A stretch of DNA of 64,000 nucleotides from Mycobacterium sp. 3519A (GTDB taxonomy: Bacteria > Actinomycetota > Actinomycetes > Mycobacteriales > Mycobacteriaceae), in assembly GCF_900240945.1 (NCBI RefSeq), contig NZ_OESG01000013.1, forward strand, positions 1,116,001 through 1,180,000, read 5' to 3'. Shown piece after piece: positions 8,272-16,884 of the stretch. A model generated the notes under the pieces. That model saw only the letters and a list, made by a program, of their open reading frames with translations. It was not told where the DNA came from and searched no databases. Within the stretch, counting starts at the first letter, position 1; every line of letters begins with the position of its first letter. The translations under genes were made by a program, and so were the position numbers.

Positions 8272-8444
8272 TTCGCAAAGCTAACGATCTGATAGGGAAC
8301 GGACTATCAGTTCGGTAGCGCTTACCGTCCGGAGTTTTCGCAGCCCGGATTAATCAGTTGGGTGCGGCAGAGTGTGAATATGGCCGCAGAACCCGTCCTC
8401 TCACGCCTCGCGTTGACTACCTTGTGTCCGCGCCGGCGCAGGGC

Positions 8445-11400
8445 ATGTCGGCTAGCACAAATGCAAACCAGGAAGCCGATCGTTTACGTGCGATACGGCT
8501 TTTCCGTGACCGAAGTCGTGGGACCGCGATGCGCGTCAGGACATCGACGAGTGGAACGGTTGTGTCGTCAGATCTGATGGCTCGGCTCCGACGCATCGCG
8601 AAGCGGACCCTCGCCTCGGCTGGACCGCGGTATGCACCAGCGCTCGATCCCAAGGCACCGAACCTTGCGATTGAGCCTTTGCAGCGAGCCGCTTCGGCAC
8701 TATGCCTCGGCGCCGACTTCCGGGCACGCGCGACGGAACTTGCCACCTCGGTCGCCACTGCCTACGAGCGAGACTCGGCTGACGCCGATCGACTCTTTAA
8801 GCGTCGAGTGGTGAATCTGCAGCGGGTAAATAGCGACTTGAGCGGGATCGCGGACGCCTCAATTGGCGGTGACGTGCGCAAGCAGGTGCTCCGTTTCCGG
8901 CGGGACCTCGCAGCTGTACGTGGACGACTGAGCGACGCGGAAGACGAGGCGTACACGGAACTCCGTGTACTCCAGGACGAGAGGGCAGCGGGTCCTGAGT
9001 CTGATGAGGAGAAGAGGATCCGCTCGCACCAGCTGGAGCTGATTCGGATGCGGATTGCGGCACTTCGGCGTCTGGAGGAGCCGCTCATTGAGATCAACGA
9101 ATTCGCCGACGGTGTCGAGGGTCAGCTTCTTTCTCAATCGAGTTCGATCCTCCTGCTGGGAGAGTGGGGGACAGGAAAGACTCACTTCCTTTGCGATTTC
9201 GCTTCGCATGCCCTCTACGACGAGACGCCCGCGCTGGTCGTTCTCGCGACTGAACTTCGGACCGATATCCATCCGTTCGATGCCGTCGCCGAAGCGACGA
9301 AACTGGCTTCATCGGGTGTCGAACTGGTTTCTGTCCTCGACGCCGAGGCGAAGATCCGAAATCGGCGGGCAATCCTTCTGATCGATGCGATCAACGAATC
9401 CGACCGCGGTGCCTGGCGCAAGTGGCTCCCGCGGCTGTTGAGCGACGTCGAGAAGGCAGACAATCTCGGTTTGGTTGTTTCGTGTCGTACGCCTTTCGAT
9501 GTCAGCGTAATTGCGGAGAAGACACGAGCGAGGATGGTCGAGCTGTATCACCCGGGCTTCGAGGACCAAGAGTTCGACGCGCAGCTGGAATTCTTCAGGT
9601 ACTACGACCTGCAGCCCCTGCACGTACCGCTTCTCAGTGCAGAGTTTTCACGGCCGTTGTTTCTTCGGCTCATGTGCGAGGGCGTCAAGGACCTGAGCAA
9701 GCGGTCGCAGAAGGAGAAGTTGCGGGACCTTGCGTCAGGCCAGAAGAGCATGACGTACGTCCTAGAGAATTTTGTCAAGCACTCCGGTGCCGAAGTTGAA
9801 GCCATCCATAATCTTTCGGCGAAGGCGTGTTGGTTCATCATGAAGGGTGAACCCCGCCAGGGCCGTCTGGGATTGGCCGGAGTCTTGGCAAGGAATAGAC
9901 GCGAGTGGCTCACTCCCGATGAGGTGGTCGGTGAGATCCAGGCATTCGCTGGTGTCGGGCGAGGGACAGCTAGGGCGGTCCTGAAGTCGATGCGGGCGGC
10001 GGGCCTACTGGTTGAAACTTCGCGTTACGAGGACGGCAGATATGTCGACATTTTCACGCTTCCGTATCAGCGGTTCTCCGACCATCTAGTCGCACGCCAT
10101 CTATTGGACGAGCACCTCGACACCTCAACCGAGGCGAGGTTGCGGCGTTGCTTTTACTCCAATCGACGGTTGGGAGCGGTATTTGTCAACGACCGACGGG
10201 GCCGTAGGTTCTCGGAGCCAGGTGTGGCCTCGGCGCTAATGATCGAGTTCCCAGAGCGAGTCAAGCGTTTGACTCAGAAGTGCGGGGCGCGCTCCGAACT
10301 TCTCGCGTACCTCCCAAAACAGCGTCGGCTGCTCCATCCGTTCGTCGATGCCTTCCTTGAGGGCTTGTACTGGCGACCGCATTCAAGCTTCACTCAAGAG
10401 ACCGAGCGATTGGTGACACTGCTCGCAGATCGCCCCGAAGTGAACATCTGCGCCCGCACCTACGAGGTCGTAATCGGACTCGCAGCACGCGGTGACCACC
10501 GAGTTGGATTCGACTGGCTCTACAACAGACTCAGCGCGATGCCAATGTACGTCCGCGACCTGGAATGGTCAGAGTTCCTACGGAAAATCGACGCGGATTC
10601 GAACGTTCATCGCTTACTCACATGGGTGGAGCAGGAAGATCTGGCAAGCGTCGATCGCGATACGGCGCGACGGGCGATTCGCATACTCGCCCTCGCGCTT
10701 ACGACGACCGATCGTAGGATGCGCGATCGTGCAACACGGGCGCTAGTGTTCCTGGGGGAACGTCACCCGGTCGCGCTGTTCGATATCACCGCGGATTTCC
10801 TCGGATTCAACGATCCGTATGTTCCGGAGCGGATGCTTGGTGCGTCCTACGGCGCATGCCTACGACGGTGGGCGTTGGAGACGGGAAGTTCGGACTTCGC
10901 GAATGCCCTCGCGACGCTTGGACGCGAGTTGCTCGAGAAGGTTTTGCGGCCGAAAGCTCCGCATGCGACCTGGCACGCTCTCATGCGGGGTTATGCCTCT
11001 GGAATCCTGGATGTCCTACGTCAAATTCGCCCTCGCGCGTTGGCGCGATCCGACCGTGAATTTCTTGTGTTCGGGCCTGGTCAGGCACCATCGCCGTTCC
11101 GCCCGTCTTCGCGCATTCGCAAGGCTGATGTGGAGGATCCCGAACACGGAATACACATGGATTTCGGCAATTACACGATCGGTCGTCTCGTGGACGGACG
11201 GTGGAATTACGACGATAAGCATCCCGAGTACGCGCGTGTTCGTCGGCAGATTGCCGATCGCATGCGGTTGCTTGGCTACTCGACCGAGAGGTTCAATGCG
11301 GCCGACCGAGAGATCGTTCAGCGATACGAGCGTCGACGCGAAGGCGAACAAGTGGATCGGTATGGCAAGAAGTACTCGTGGATCGCGTTCTTTGAGATGT

Positions 11401-12344
11401 ACGGCCTCCGCGCAGGTTTGGGGAAGATCGCAGACCATCGCCTTGTCGACCCAAGGCCGTCTGACGCTGATATTGATCCGAGCTTTCCAAGACCTACCCC
11501 GGTTTGGAAGCCGCCTCGCCGAGATATCTTCGCTGCATCACCAACGAACTTCGCGGATTGGCTGACGACTGGGAAGGTTCCCGACTACGTGAGTCTCCTG
11601 CGTCAGACCGAGGTCGACGGTCACATCGGCGATTGGGTTCTGCTCGACGGCAACCTCCACGAGGGCGCGCGGGACGGACGAGAGCTACGTGCGTGGGTCA
11701 CGTCAGTTTTCGCACCGGAGCGATCGCTGGAGTCTCTCCGGAGGGAGGTCGAAGATGGCCGAGAGCAAGGAAACGACGGATTCCCAAACCCTGGCGTGGA
11801 CTATTACACCTTTCACGGAGAAGTGCCTTGGTCGCGGGCATTTGGAGCTCACGTTCGGAGGAGGGATGGGCGCCCAAAACGACTAAACGACAGAGCATTT
11901 ACCTATTTCGACAGTGGCTGGAAGGTCGGCATTCCGGTCGAAAATTCGACTCGACATTGGGCATGGGAGAGTTATCACAGCCAGATGAACCAGATAGGCA
12001 GCGTGATGTTCCCCGCACCGCCGATTGCAACGGTATTGGGTCTGCGGGTCGTCGGCGGCTCGTCGGACATGGTCGATCAGCGCGGAAAGCTGGCCACGAT
12101 CTACCGCACGGCGCCCGGACCTGGGTATGGATGTGCCTTTCTATATATGCGCGCCGATCTTGTCGCGGCCTACTCCAAGCGATCCGGTCTTCGCCTGGTT
12201 CAAGCCGTTGTCGGTGAGCGGACTCTCGGTTACCGCGTCACGGAGCGCCGGCTGCCCGACTCGCTGCGGCGAATCTTCCAAACCGGCGTTCATCGGTTCA
12301 GCGCTGTCGTCGGTCTGGATGAGAGTCCGAAGACCGGTCCTTAA
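8445..12344 (+). CDS. Large STAND-type P-loop NTPase (candidate anti-phage protein)
   Basis: About 1,299 aa. An N-terminal region of some 230 residues rich in Arg/Leu/Glu and probably helical precedes a P-loop domain with Walker A GEWGTGKTHF (residues 239-248) and Walker B AILLIDAINES (Asp about 314). The remainder is long and probably helical, with a GKKYSWIAFFE motif near residue 975. The ID-A-x-N/D-E Walker B and the size match STAND/NACHT-like NTPases, which include the Avs (AVAST) defence sensors. No nuclease, TIR, SIR2 or transmembrane effector is recognisable at either end, so the effector is unknown. Start choice is weak: TTG 8358, ATG 8445, ATG 8529 and ATG 8577 are all in frame. The gene is monocistronic and lies just inside attL beside a toxin-antitoxin pair. 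Confidence 0.75.
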   Translation: MSASTNANQEADRLRAIRLFRDRSRGTAMRVRTSTSGTVVSSDLMARLRRIAKRTLASAGPRYAPALDPKAPNLAIEPLQRAASALCLGADFRARATELATSVATAYERDSADADRLFKRRVVNLQRVNSDLSGIADASIGGDVRKQVLRFRRDLAAVRGRLSDAEDEAYTELRVLQDERAAGPESDEEKRIRSHQLELIRMRIAALRRLEEPLIEINEFADGVEGQLLSQSSSILLLGEWGTGKTHFLCDFASHALYDETPALVVLATELRTDIHPFDAVAEATKLASSGVELVSVLDAEAKIRNRRAILLIDAINESDRGAWRKWLPRLLSDVEKADNLGLVVSCRTPFDVSVIAEKTRARMVELYHPGFEDQEFDAQLEFFRYYDLQPLHVPLLSAEFSRPLFLRLMCEGVKDLSKRSQKEKLRDLASGQKSMTYVLENFVKHSGAEVEAIHNLSAKACWFIMKGEPRQGRLGLAGVLARNRREWLTPDEVVGEIQAFAGVGRGTARAVLKSMRAAGLLVETSRYEDGRYVDIFTLPYQRFSDHLVARHLLDEHLDTSTEARLRRCFYSNRRLGAVFVNDRRGRRFSEPGVASALMIEFPERVKRLTQKCGARSELLAYLPKQRRLLHPFVDAFLEGLYWRPHSSFTQETERLVTLLADRPEVNICARTYEVVIGLAARGDHRVGFDWLYNRLSAMPMYVRDLEWSEFLRKIDADSNVHRLLTWVEQEDLASVDRDTARRAIRILALALTTTDRRMRDRATRALVFLGERHPVALFDITADFLGFNDPYVPERMLGASYGACLRRWALETGSSDFANALATLGRELLEKVLRPKAPHATWHALMRGYASGILDVLRQIRPRALARSDREFLVFGPGQAPSPFRPSSRIRKADVEDPEHGIHMDFGNYTIGRLVDGRWNYDDKHPEYARVRRQIADRMRLLGYSTERFNAADREIVQRYERRREGEQVDRYGKKYSWIAFFEMYGLRAGLGKIADHRLVDPRPSDADIDPSFPRPTPVWKPPRRDIFAASPTNFADWLTTGKVPDYVSLLRQTEVDGHIGDWVLLDGNLHEGARDGRELRAWVTSVFAPERSLESLRREVEDGREQGNDGFPNPGVDYYTFHGEVPWSRAFGAHVRRRDGRPKRLNDRAFTYFDSGWKVGIPVENSTRHWAWESYHSQMNQIGSVMFPAPPIATVLGLRVVGGSSDMVDQRGKLATIYRTAPGPGYGCAFLYMRADLVAAYSKRSGLRLVQAVVGERTLGYRVTERRLPDSLRRIFQTGVHRFSAVVGLDESPKTGP

Positions 12345-12562
12345 GACGCACCGCCTCGAACCCCATCGACGCGTTGCGGCGCGAGTGTCCGTAAACGACG
12401 GCTGTGTGCCCGGCCTGTCCCAGCCAAGCGTGTCAGCGGCAATTCGCATCATCCCGGCGGCGAGCACCGCTCGTGCCGACAGCCTGCGAGCCTTAAACAT
12501 CCGCTGCGGATGAGCGCGCGCAGAGCCTTCTATGTTCTTGCGCGATATCGCTGCCACTCCCG

Positions 12563-12886
12563 TCAAGCCGTTAGCTCAACGCTGCTCTCGCCGAAGTCGG
12601 CAACTACCCGTAGGTGACCACCCAGCGCCGCGACATAGGACTGCAGCGTCCCGAGCTCCGTGTGTGACAGGTCGCCACTTTCGAGCTTGGACACCCGCGC
12701 CTGCGAGACGCCCATGAGCGCGGCGACGTCGGCCTGGCGGGTGTGGCCCAGTGCCTTGCGGATCTCCGCGAGGCGGTGAGCCTGTACGGCAGCATGCATT
12801 TCGGTGCGCGCCGCCGCGGCGCGCTTCGGATCCACGCGACCCTGCGCGACGGCGTCTGAGCGGATGTCGCGCCAGTTCCTCGCCAT
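12563..12886 (-). CDS. XRE/HigA-like antitoxin
   Basis: A 107-aa helix-turn-helix protein: LAEIRKALGHTRQADVAALMGVSQARVSKLESGDLSHTELGTLQSYVAALGG is a textbook Cro/C1-type HTH of the HigA/HipB kind, followed by a short C-terminal strand (LRVVADFGESSVEL). The ATG at 12886 is preferred over GTG 12895 because AGGAGG lies 8 nt upstream. It starts 1 bp after the toxin stop codon, so the two are translationally coupled in toxin-first order, as in higBA. It should neutralise the upstream toxin and repress the operon. Confidence 0.9.
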   Translation of the reverse strand: MARNWRDIRSDAVAQGRVDPKRAAAARTEMHAAVQAHRLAEIRKALGHTRQADVAALMGVSQARVSKLESGDLSHTELGTLQSYVAALGGHLRVVADFGESSVELTA

Positions 12887-12887
12887 C

Positions 12888-13244
12888 TCATCCACCTCCT
12901 TCGTTCTCTAGCCAGCTGTCATATCTCGCTTCGGCCACCGGAATGTTCTTGTCGTACCAGCTCTTCCAGGTGCCCGCCTTATCACCGCCGAGCAACAGGA
13001 TCGCCCGCCGAAGCGGATCGAAGATGAACAGGATCCGGATGCTGGTTGCGGCCGGCCGCAGCTCCTTCATGCTGTGAAACCGCGAGCCCTTTACTCTGTC
13101 GACCACTGGCCGGCCCAGCGTCGGGCCTTCCATCTCGAGCAGGTCGATGGCACCGGCGACCGTGGTCATCTCGTCGGTGTCGAGGCTGAAGAACCACTCT
13201 TCGACCTCCTCGAGCAAAATTACGTCCCACTGCTCGTCTGCCAC
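12888..13244 (-). CDS. RelE/HigB-like toxin (Gp49 family)
   Basis: A 118-aa protein with the RelE-superfamily/phage Gp49 pattern: WDVILLEEVEEWFFSL, the RPVVDRVKGSRFHSMKELRPA centre, RILFIFDPLRRAILLLGGDKAG and the tail W..WYDKNIPVAEARY. Such toxins are ribosome-dependent or ribosome-associated mRNA interferases. It begins with GTG at 13244, directly behind an AT-rich inverted repeat. In toxin-first order with the XRE antitoxin, it probably stabilises the island by post-segregational killing. Confidence 0.88.
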   Translation of the reverse strand: MADEQWDVILLEEVEEWFFSLDTDEMTTVAGAIDLLEMEGPTLGRPVVDRVKGSRFHSMKELRPAATSIRILFIFDPLRRAILLLGGDKAGTWKSWYDKNIPVAEARYDSWLENEGGG

Positions 13245-13245
13245 T

Positions 13246-13265
13246 ATATAATCCCTGCGTTATAT
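13246..13265. promoter_or_regulatory. Toxin-antitoxin operator/promoter palindrome
   Basis: ATATAA(8 nt)TTATAT lies immediately upstream of the toxin GTG. An AT-rich inverted repeat in GC-rich DNA at this position fits the binding site of the HTH antitoxin overlapping the -10 region. Confidence 0.55.
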
Positions 13266-13281
13266 CGACAACAGCCGGCGT

Positions 13282-14613
13282 TCAAGGCCCAGTGCCGTCG
13301 TCGTCCGACCAGGCGTCACCTAAGAGGAAGCTGGCCGCTTGTTCGGCCGCCTCTCGGTCGTCGTTGGACATCACGTGCGCGTAGGTCTCCAAGAAGAACC
13401 CGATGTTCGCGTGTCCGATGCGTTCACTGACAATTTTTGGGCTTACGCCGGCACGCAATGCCCCCGTCGCATAGGAGTGGCGCAGGTCGTGAAAGGTGAT
13501 GCGCGGCAGTCCCGCTGCGGCCGCCAGGCGATCGAAGCGCTGCCGGATCGAGTCCGGATGCAACGGTCGGCCGTCCTGGTAGGTGAACACGAAGTGGCCC
13601 GGGTGGTAGGCATTGCCAAAGAAGTCGCGCTCACTGTCTTGTACCGTCCGCCACTGCTTCAGCGCCGCGGTTGTGGCGCGGTCGATCGAGATGGTCTGAT
13701 CGGCGTTGCGGGTCTTACCGCCGGCCTTATCGACGGCCTGGCCGCCGACCACGACGCGGTTGTCGTGCACGGTCACCGTCCCTGCGTCGAGGTCGACGTC
13801 ACTCCATTTGAGTCCGCAGACCTGGCCGCGACGGATACCAGTGGTCAACTCCAGCACGAACAGCGCTGCGAATCTGTCGCGGCGCACGGATGCCAGAAAC
13901 TTTTGAATCTCCTTCGCGGTCCACACCGTGCGCCGGGTTCGGGGGAGTCGGGGCGGCTTGACGCTGCTCGCGGGGTTGTCGGTCAACTGTTTCCATGCGA
14001 CCGCATCGGCCAGCGCTCGGTGGAGAAACGCGTGGATGTTTCGGACGGTCTTGGGTGCCAGCCCCCTCGACGAGGGTTTGGGGACAATGCCGGATCGGTA
14101 ACGCCGAACAGCGGTGCGCGCCGCGTGGATCGATGTGTTGCAGGCCTCCGACAGCTGACGCGGCGTGGGCGGGTCGCCGTCGGCGACACGCTGCGACCAG
14201 TGCTCGTACATCGCTACGTCGTTGTTGCGTTTTACCCGGCCTTCGGCGAGCAGTTTGGCGTACAGCTTCAGTAACTGAGGCTCGTCGAGCCGCTGCAGAC
14301 GTTCCCCTCCGATGTGCGGGATGACGTAGGAGCGTGCGTAGTCGCTCCAGTTGCGCCACGTCGTGGCATCCAGCGAGGGTTCCACTGCAGCCAACCATTC
14401 AGTGAGGAACTGCTCGACAGTGCGTGTGGACGGTTTGACGACACGGCCGCGGTCGGCGTCCCGCATCGCTTCTCGGCAGGCCTTCCAGGCTTCCCGTTCG
14501 GTGTCAAAGCCGCCTTTTGATATCCACGGAAACTGACCCGTCGAGGGATCGCGCTCCGGCACCCGGAACTTGTAGTACCACTTGGAACCGCGCGGATATA
14601 CCGAGCCCTTCAC
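13282..14613 (-). CDS. Tyrosine recombinase / site-specific integrase
   Basis: A 443-aa phage-type integrase. An AP2-like N-terminal DNA-binding part (KGSVYPRGSKWYYKFRV, about 1-50) and a SAM-like core-binding part are followed by the catalytic domain with Arg261 (TTGIRRGQ), His375-x-x-Arg378 (HDLRHSYAT), His401 (ERIGHANIG) and the nucleophile Tyr411 (LETYAHV). All five hallmark residues are present, so it should be active. Residues about 125-185 form an unusual insertion resembling a small helix-turn-helix (TPRQLSEACNTSIHAARTAV). It overlaps the excisionase gene by 4 bp. It is the likely enzyme that placed the island in tRNA-fMet, although it sits 5 kb from attL. Confidence 0.95.
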   Translation of the reverse strand: MKGSVYPRGSKWYYKFRVPERDPSTGQFPWISKGGFDTEREAWKACREAMRDADRGRVVKPSTRTVEQFLTEWLAAVEPSLDATTWRNWSDYARSYVIPHIGGERLQRLDEPQLLKLYAKLLAEGRVKRNNDVAMYEHWSQRVADGDPPTPRQLSEACNTSIHAARTAVRRYRSGIVPKPSSRGLAPKTVRNIHAFLHRALADAVAWKQLTDNPASSVKPPRLPRTRRTVWTAKEIQKFLASVRRDRFAALFVLELTTGIRRGQVCGLKWSDVDLDAGTVTVHDNRVVVGGQAVDKAGGKTRNADQTISIDRATTAALKQWRTVQDSERDFFGNAYHPGHFVFTYQDGRPLHPDSIRQRFDRLAAAAGLPRITFHDLRHSYATGALRAGVSPKIVSERIGHANIGFFLETYAHVMSNDDREAAEQAASFLLGDAWSDDDGTGP

Positions 14614-14795
14614 GATGCCAGGTCACGGAGGCCGGCGGTCACGACGTAGACGCGGCCACCGAGACGACGAACCGGCAGCTCGCCGGAGGCGACCAAACGG
14701 TACGCCGCAGCCCGGCTGATTCCCAGGAGCTGTGCGGCACGAGGCACCGCAAGCAGAAGAGGGAGTTCGTTGAATACGTTGTCTTCCAATTTCAT
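14610..14795 (-). CDS. Excisionase-like HTH DNA-binding protein
   Basis: A 61-aa protein with the MerR-like excisionase fold signature: LLLAVPRAAQLLGISRAAAYRLVASGELPVRRLGGRVYVV. These small proteins bind the att arms and direct integrase toward excision. The stop overlaps the integrase start (ATGA-type 4-bp overlap), giving a coupled xis-int operon. Confidence 0.88.
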   Translation of the reverse strand: MKLEDNVFNELPLLLAVPRAAQLLGISRAAAYRLVASGELPVRRLGGRVYVVTAGLRDLAS

Positions 14796-15112
14796 TCACC
14801 AGCCTGGAGGAGAGTCACGCCAGGTGGGTCCTGTTCGGATTCGCTCGGCGCGTTCTGTGCGGTTGTTGCCTGTCGGCTTGGCGCCGTGGAGAGGCGGGTT
14901 GGTCGCCTTGCTTCATCTGGGCTCCCAACAACACTGTAATTCTCTGAGGCGACAACTTTGTGCAGAATTTTGACGCCTCGCGTCGCTCCGTTTCTAGCCC
15001 GCGCGAGGCCGCGGAACGTGCGGCAACCGGGCCTCCCGAACCTGACACACACCTTCAGCATTATCTCTATTCCCAGCTCCTCAATAAGCAACCTCTCAAT
15101 CTGTCCCATCAC
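14792..15112 (-). CDS. Hypothetical 106-aa protein upstream of xis (doubtful)
   Basis: This frame ends exactly in a 4-bp ATGA overlap with the excisionase start, which is what a translationally coupled operon would show. The protein (MMGQIERLLIEELGIEIM at the start, polar and Ala/Arg-rich later) matches no family I recognise, and the base composition does not strongly support coding. It may equally be the 5' leader of the xis-int transcript. Apart from this frame and the hairpin at 15223-15249, I see nothing in the 14796-15289 gap. Confidence 0.25.
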   Translation of the reverse strand: MMGQIERLLIEELGIEIMLKVCVRFGRPGCRTFRGLARARNGATRGVKILHKVVASENYSVVGSPDEARRPTRLSTAPSRQATTAQNAPSESEQDPPGVTLLQAGE

Positions 15113-15222
15113 ATCCCAAACACGCTGTGTCCATTACACTTAAGCTCCCCTGTCCCACCGCATCTCACTTCCAAGATCCACCCACATTTCTGCACGGCAC
15201 ATTTGCACAGGAGTGCGAGAAT

Positions 15223-15249
15223 GGTTGTGGCACAGCAGGTGCCACAACC
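15223..15249. other. Candidate oriT/nic hairpin
   Basis: A perfect 11-bp inverted repeat GGTTGTGGCAC-agcag-GTGCCACAACC ends 40 bp before the relaxase start. MobF/TrwC relaxases recognise hairpins next to nic, usually adjacent to the relaxase gene, so this is a sensible oriT candidate. It is in the wrong place to be a terminator for any gene seen here. Confidence 0.5.
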
Positions 15250-15289
15250 GCGGCCGACGGATCCGGTGCGCCGCAGTCACCGTTAGTGG

Positions 15290-15937
15290 GTGGTTCGGGT
15301 GTTGACGATCTCCAAGCTCAAGCGGTGGTCGATCGCCTACTACATCGACACCGCCCAGAGCGCCGAAAAGGCCACCCGCGATCTCGCACGGGCGACGGGC
15401 GGGTTGGGGGAGTACTACTCCGAACATGAAACCCGCACGCCGGCATGGCTGCTCGCCGGCGACACCCGCCGGGTCGCGAAACTGGTCGGGCTCAGCGATA
15501 TTCAGCGGGCCGGGGGAGACGCCGACGCCAAGGTGGTGGCCCGCTGGCTCGATGACGGTGTGGCACCCAGCGGGGCACAGGGGCGAGCATTTGGGCAGCG
15601 CGGGGTGCACGGTTTCGATCTGATGTTCGCCGTCCCCAAGAGCGTGTCGCTGGTGCGGGCGCTACGCACCGATGATGTTGTGGCCAAGGCGATTGCCGAC
15701 GCCCACACCGCCGCACTGGCCGAAGCGATGGAATACCTCGCCGCCCATGCCGGCTACACCCGGGTGCACAACGCCAACACCGGCGAGAAGGATCTAGTGC
15801 GGCTGCCCGGGTTGACGGCGATCGCCTACCAACACGAAACCTCGCGATGCGGGGACCCGCACCTGCACACCCACGTCATCGTGCCCAACCGTCAAGCCCG
15901 CGCGGACGGACAAATGGTGTCGGTCGACGGCCGAGCT
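15290..15937 (+). pseudogene. TrwC/MobF relaxase, N-terminal fragment
   Basis: About 215 residues of a TrwC-type conjugative relaxase. It contains LTISKLKRWSIAYYIDTA, the EYYSEHETRTPAWL strand, FGQRGVHGFDLMFAVPKSVSLVRAL, and the three-histidine metal site in HETSRCGDPHLHTHVIVPN. Homology stops abruptly after MVSVDG; the remaining frame (to 16015) is nonsense, and the helicase half is absent. Translation probably starts at GTG 15299 (VLTISKLK) rather than GTG 15290. The catalytic N-terminal domain is nearly complete but lacks its end, so activity is unlikely. A second piece lies inverted just downstream. Confidence 0.85.
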
Positions 15938-16148
15938 CTTCGGGTTTGGCCGGCCGTGTCGCTTTTTGCGCGGCGGCGAGCTGCGCCGCCGTCAACGGGC
16001 CGTCGACCGCGTTGAGGTTGTGCGCGGCCCACTCGCGCAGCTGGGTAGACCGCCGCGACCACGCGGTGATCGTGTCCCGGTCGACGCCGGCGATCTCGGC
16101 CGTGCCGGTCGACGGGTCGACGGGCTTCCACTCGATAGCCAGGGACCG
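15938..16148 (-). pseudogene. Relaxase internal fragment, inverted
   Basis: Read on the minus strand, this stretch gives RSLAIEWKPVDPSTGTAEIAG, then TITAWSRRSTQLREWAAHNL, then AAQLAAAQKATRPAKPEEL. This is the segment that normally follows the HxHxH motif in mycobacterial TrwC-type relaxases by some 40 residues. It is intact in frame but points the wrong way, with the intervening part (around the usual LYHEA..GVIYQATLRREL) missing. It is evidence for an inversion or rearrangement after the cargo genes inserted into the relaxase gene. No start codon is present. Confidence 0.8.
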
Positions 16149-16149
16149 G

Positions 16150-16884
16150 TGTCTCCCTTACATATTAGTGCCAACCACACTTATGGCCCAGATCGATGCC
16201 GCTATCGGCGGGAAGGTTGGAGTGGACTTCTTAGGTACGAAGAACTGGATCGGCTCGTTCTGGCATCCAGCCTGGGTATATGTCTGTACCGAATTGTTGT
16301 CTACATTGGCGCGCGCGGAGATTGCGAGTGGCTTCGCCGAATTGGTGAAGGTCGGTGCAATCGTCGGCAATCCCTTGTGGTCAGAGATCGAAAAGCACAT
16401 TTCTCGGGATGCGCTGCCAGGGAGTATCGGTGCAAAGCCAGTCACTCTTGGAATCGAAGCTAAGCTCAACCTACTCGCAGGTGATCCCATGGAGATGGCT
16501 TCTCTAGACCGCGCGTTGAATTTTGGCCATTGCATTGGCCATGCGGTCGAGGCTGCCAGCGGCTTCAGATTCCGGCATGGCGAGGCGGTGGCGATCGGGA
16601 TGGCGGTCGCGAGCCGCCTTGGGGAGTATCGCGGGAATGTTGACACCGACTTTCGCGGTGACCTTGAGCGGTGGCTTGAGGCGTATCAGCTGCCAACGGA
16701 AATACCTGAGACTCTGATTACCGATAGTTGGAAGAGAATCGACGATCTCCGGCGTGTAAGGAACGGATCACTGCGCATGGCGACAGTGCGTCGCCCGGGA
16801 GACATCCACTTCGTCGATGATATTGGAGAGGCTGAATTCGTCAATGCCAGCCGTCAAGCCTCTGTGCGGATACAGGCGATATGA
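16150..16884 (+). pseudogene. 3-dehydroquinate-synthase-like sugar phosphate cyclase, 5'-truncated
   Basis: The C-terminal two thirds of a DHQ-synthase-fold cyclase. Seen are LVPTTLMAQIDAAIGGKVGVDF (catalytic Lys), GFAELVKVGAI (Glu and Lys of the active site), NFGHCIGHAVE and FRHGEAVAIGM (zinc ligands). The first 110-120 residues, including the NAD-binding half, are missing; family sequence begins at about 16154, right after the inverted relaxase fragment. The frame happens to stay open back to 15847, but that upstream sequence is relaxase DNA read in a wrong frame. The GGK-GVD motif resembles DHQ or 2-deoxy-scyllo-inosose synthases more than valiolone synthases. Its stop overlaps the start of the kinase gene by 4 bp. 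Confidence 0.8.

Noticed and set aside
15847..16884. Full-length cyclase starting at ATG 15847
   Set aside because: The first 100 codons are relaxase DNA in the wrong frame and inverted relaxase sequence, with no NAD-binding motif; only the part after about 16150 is cyclase.
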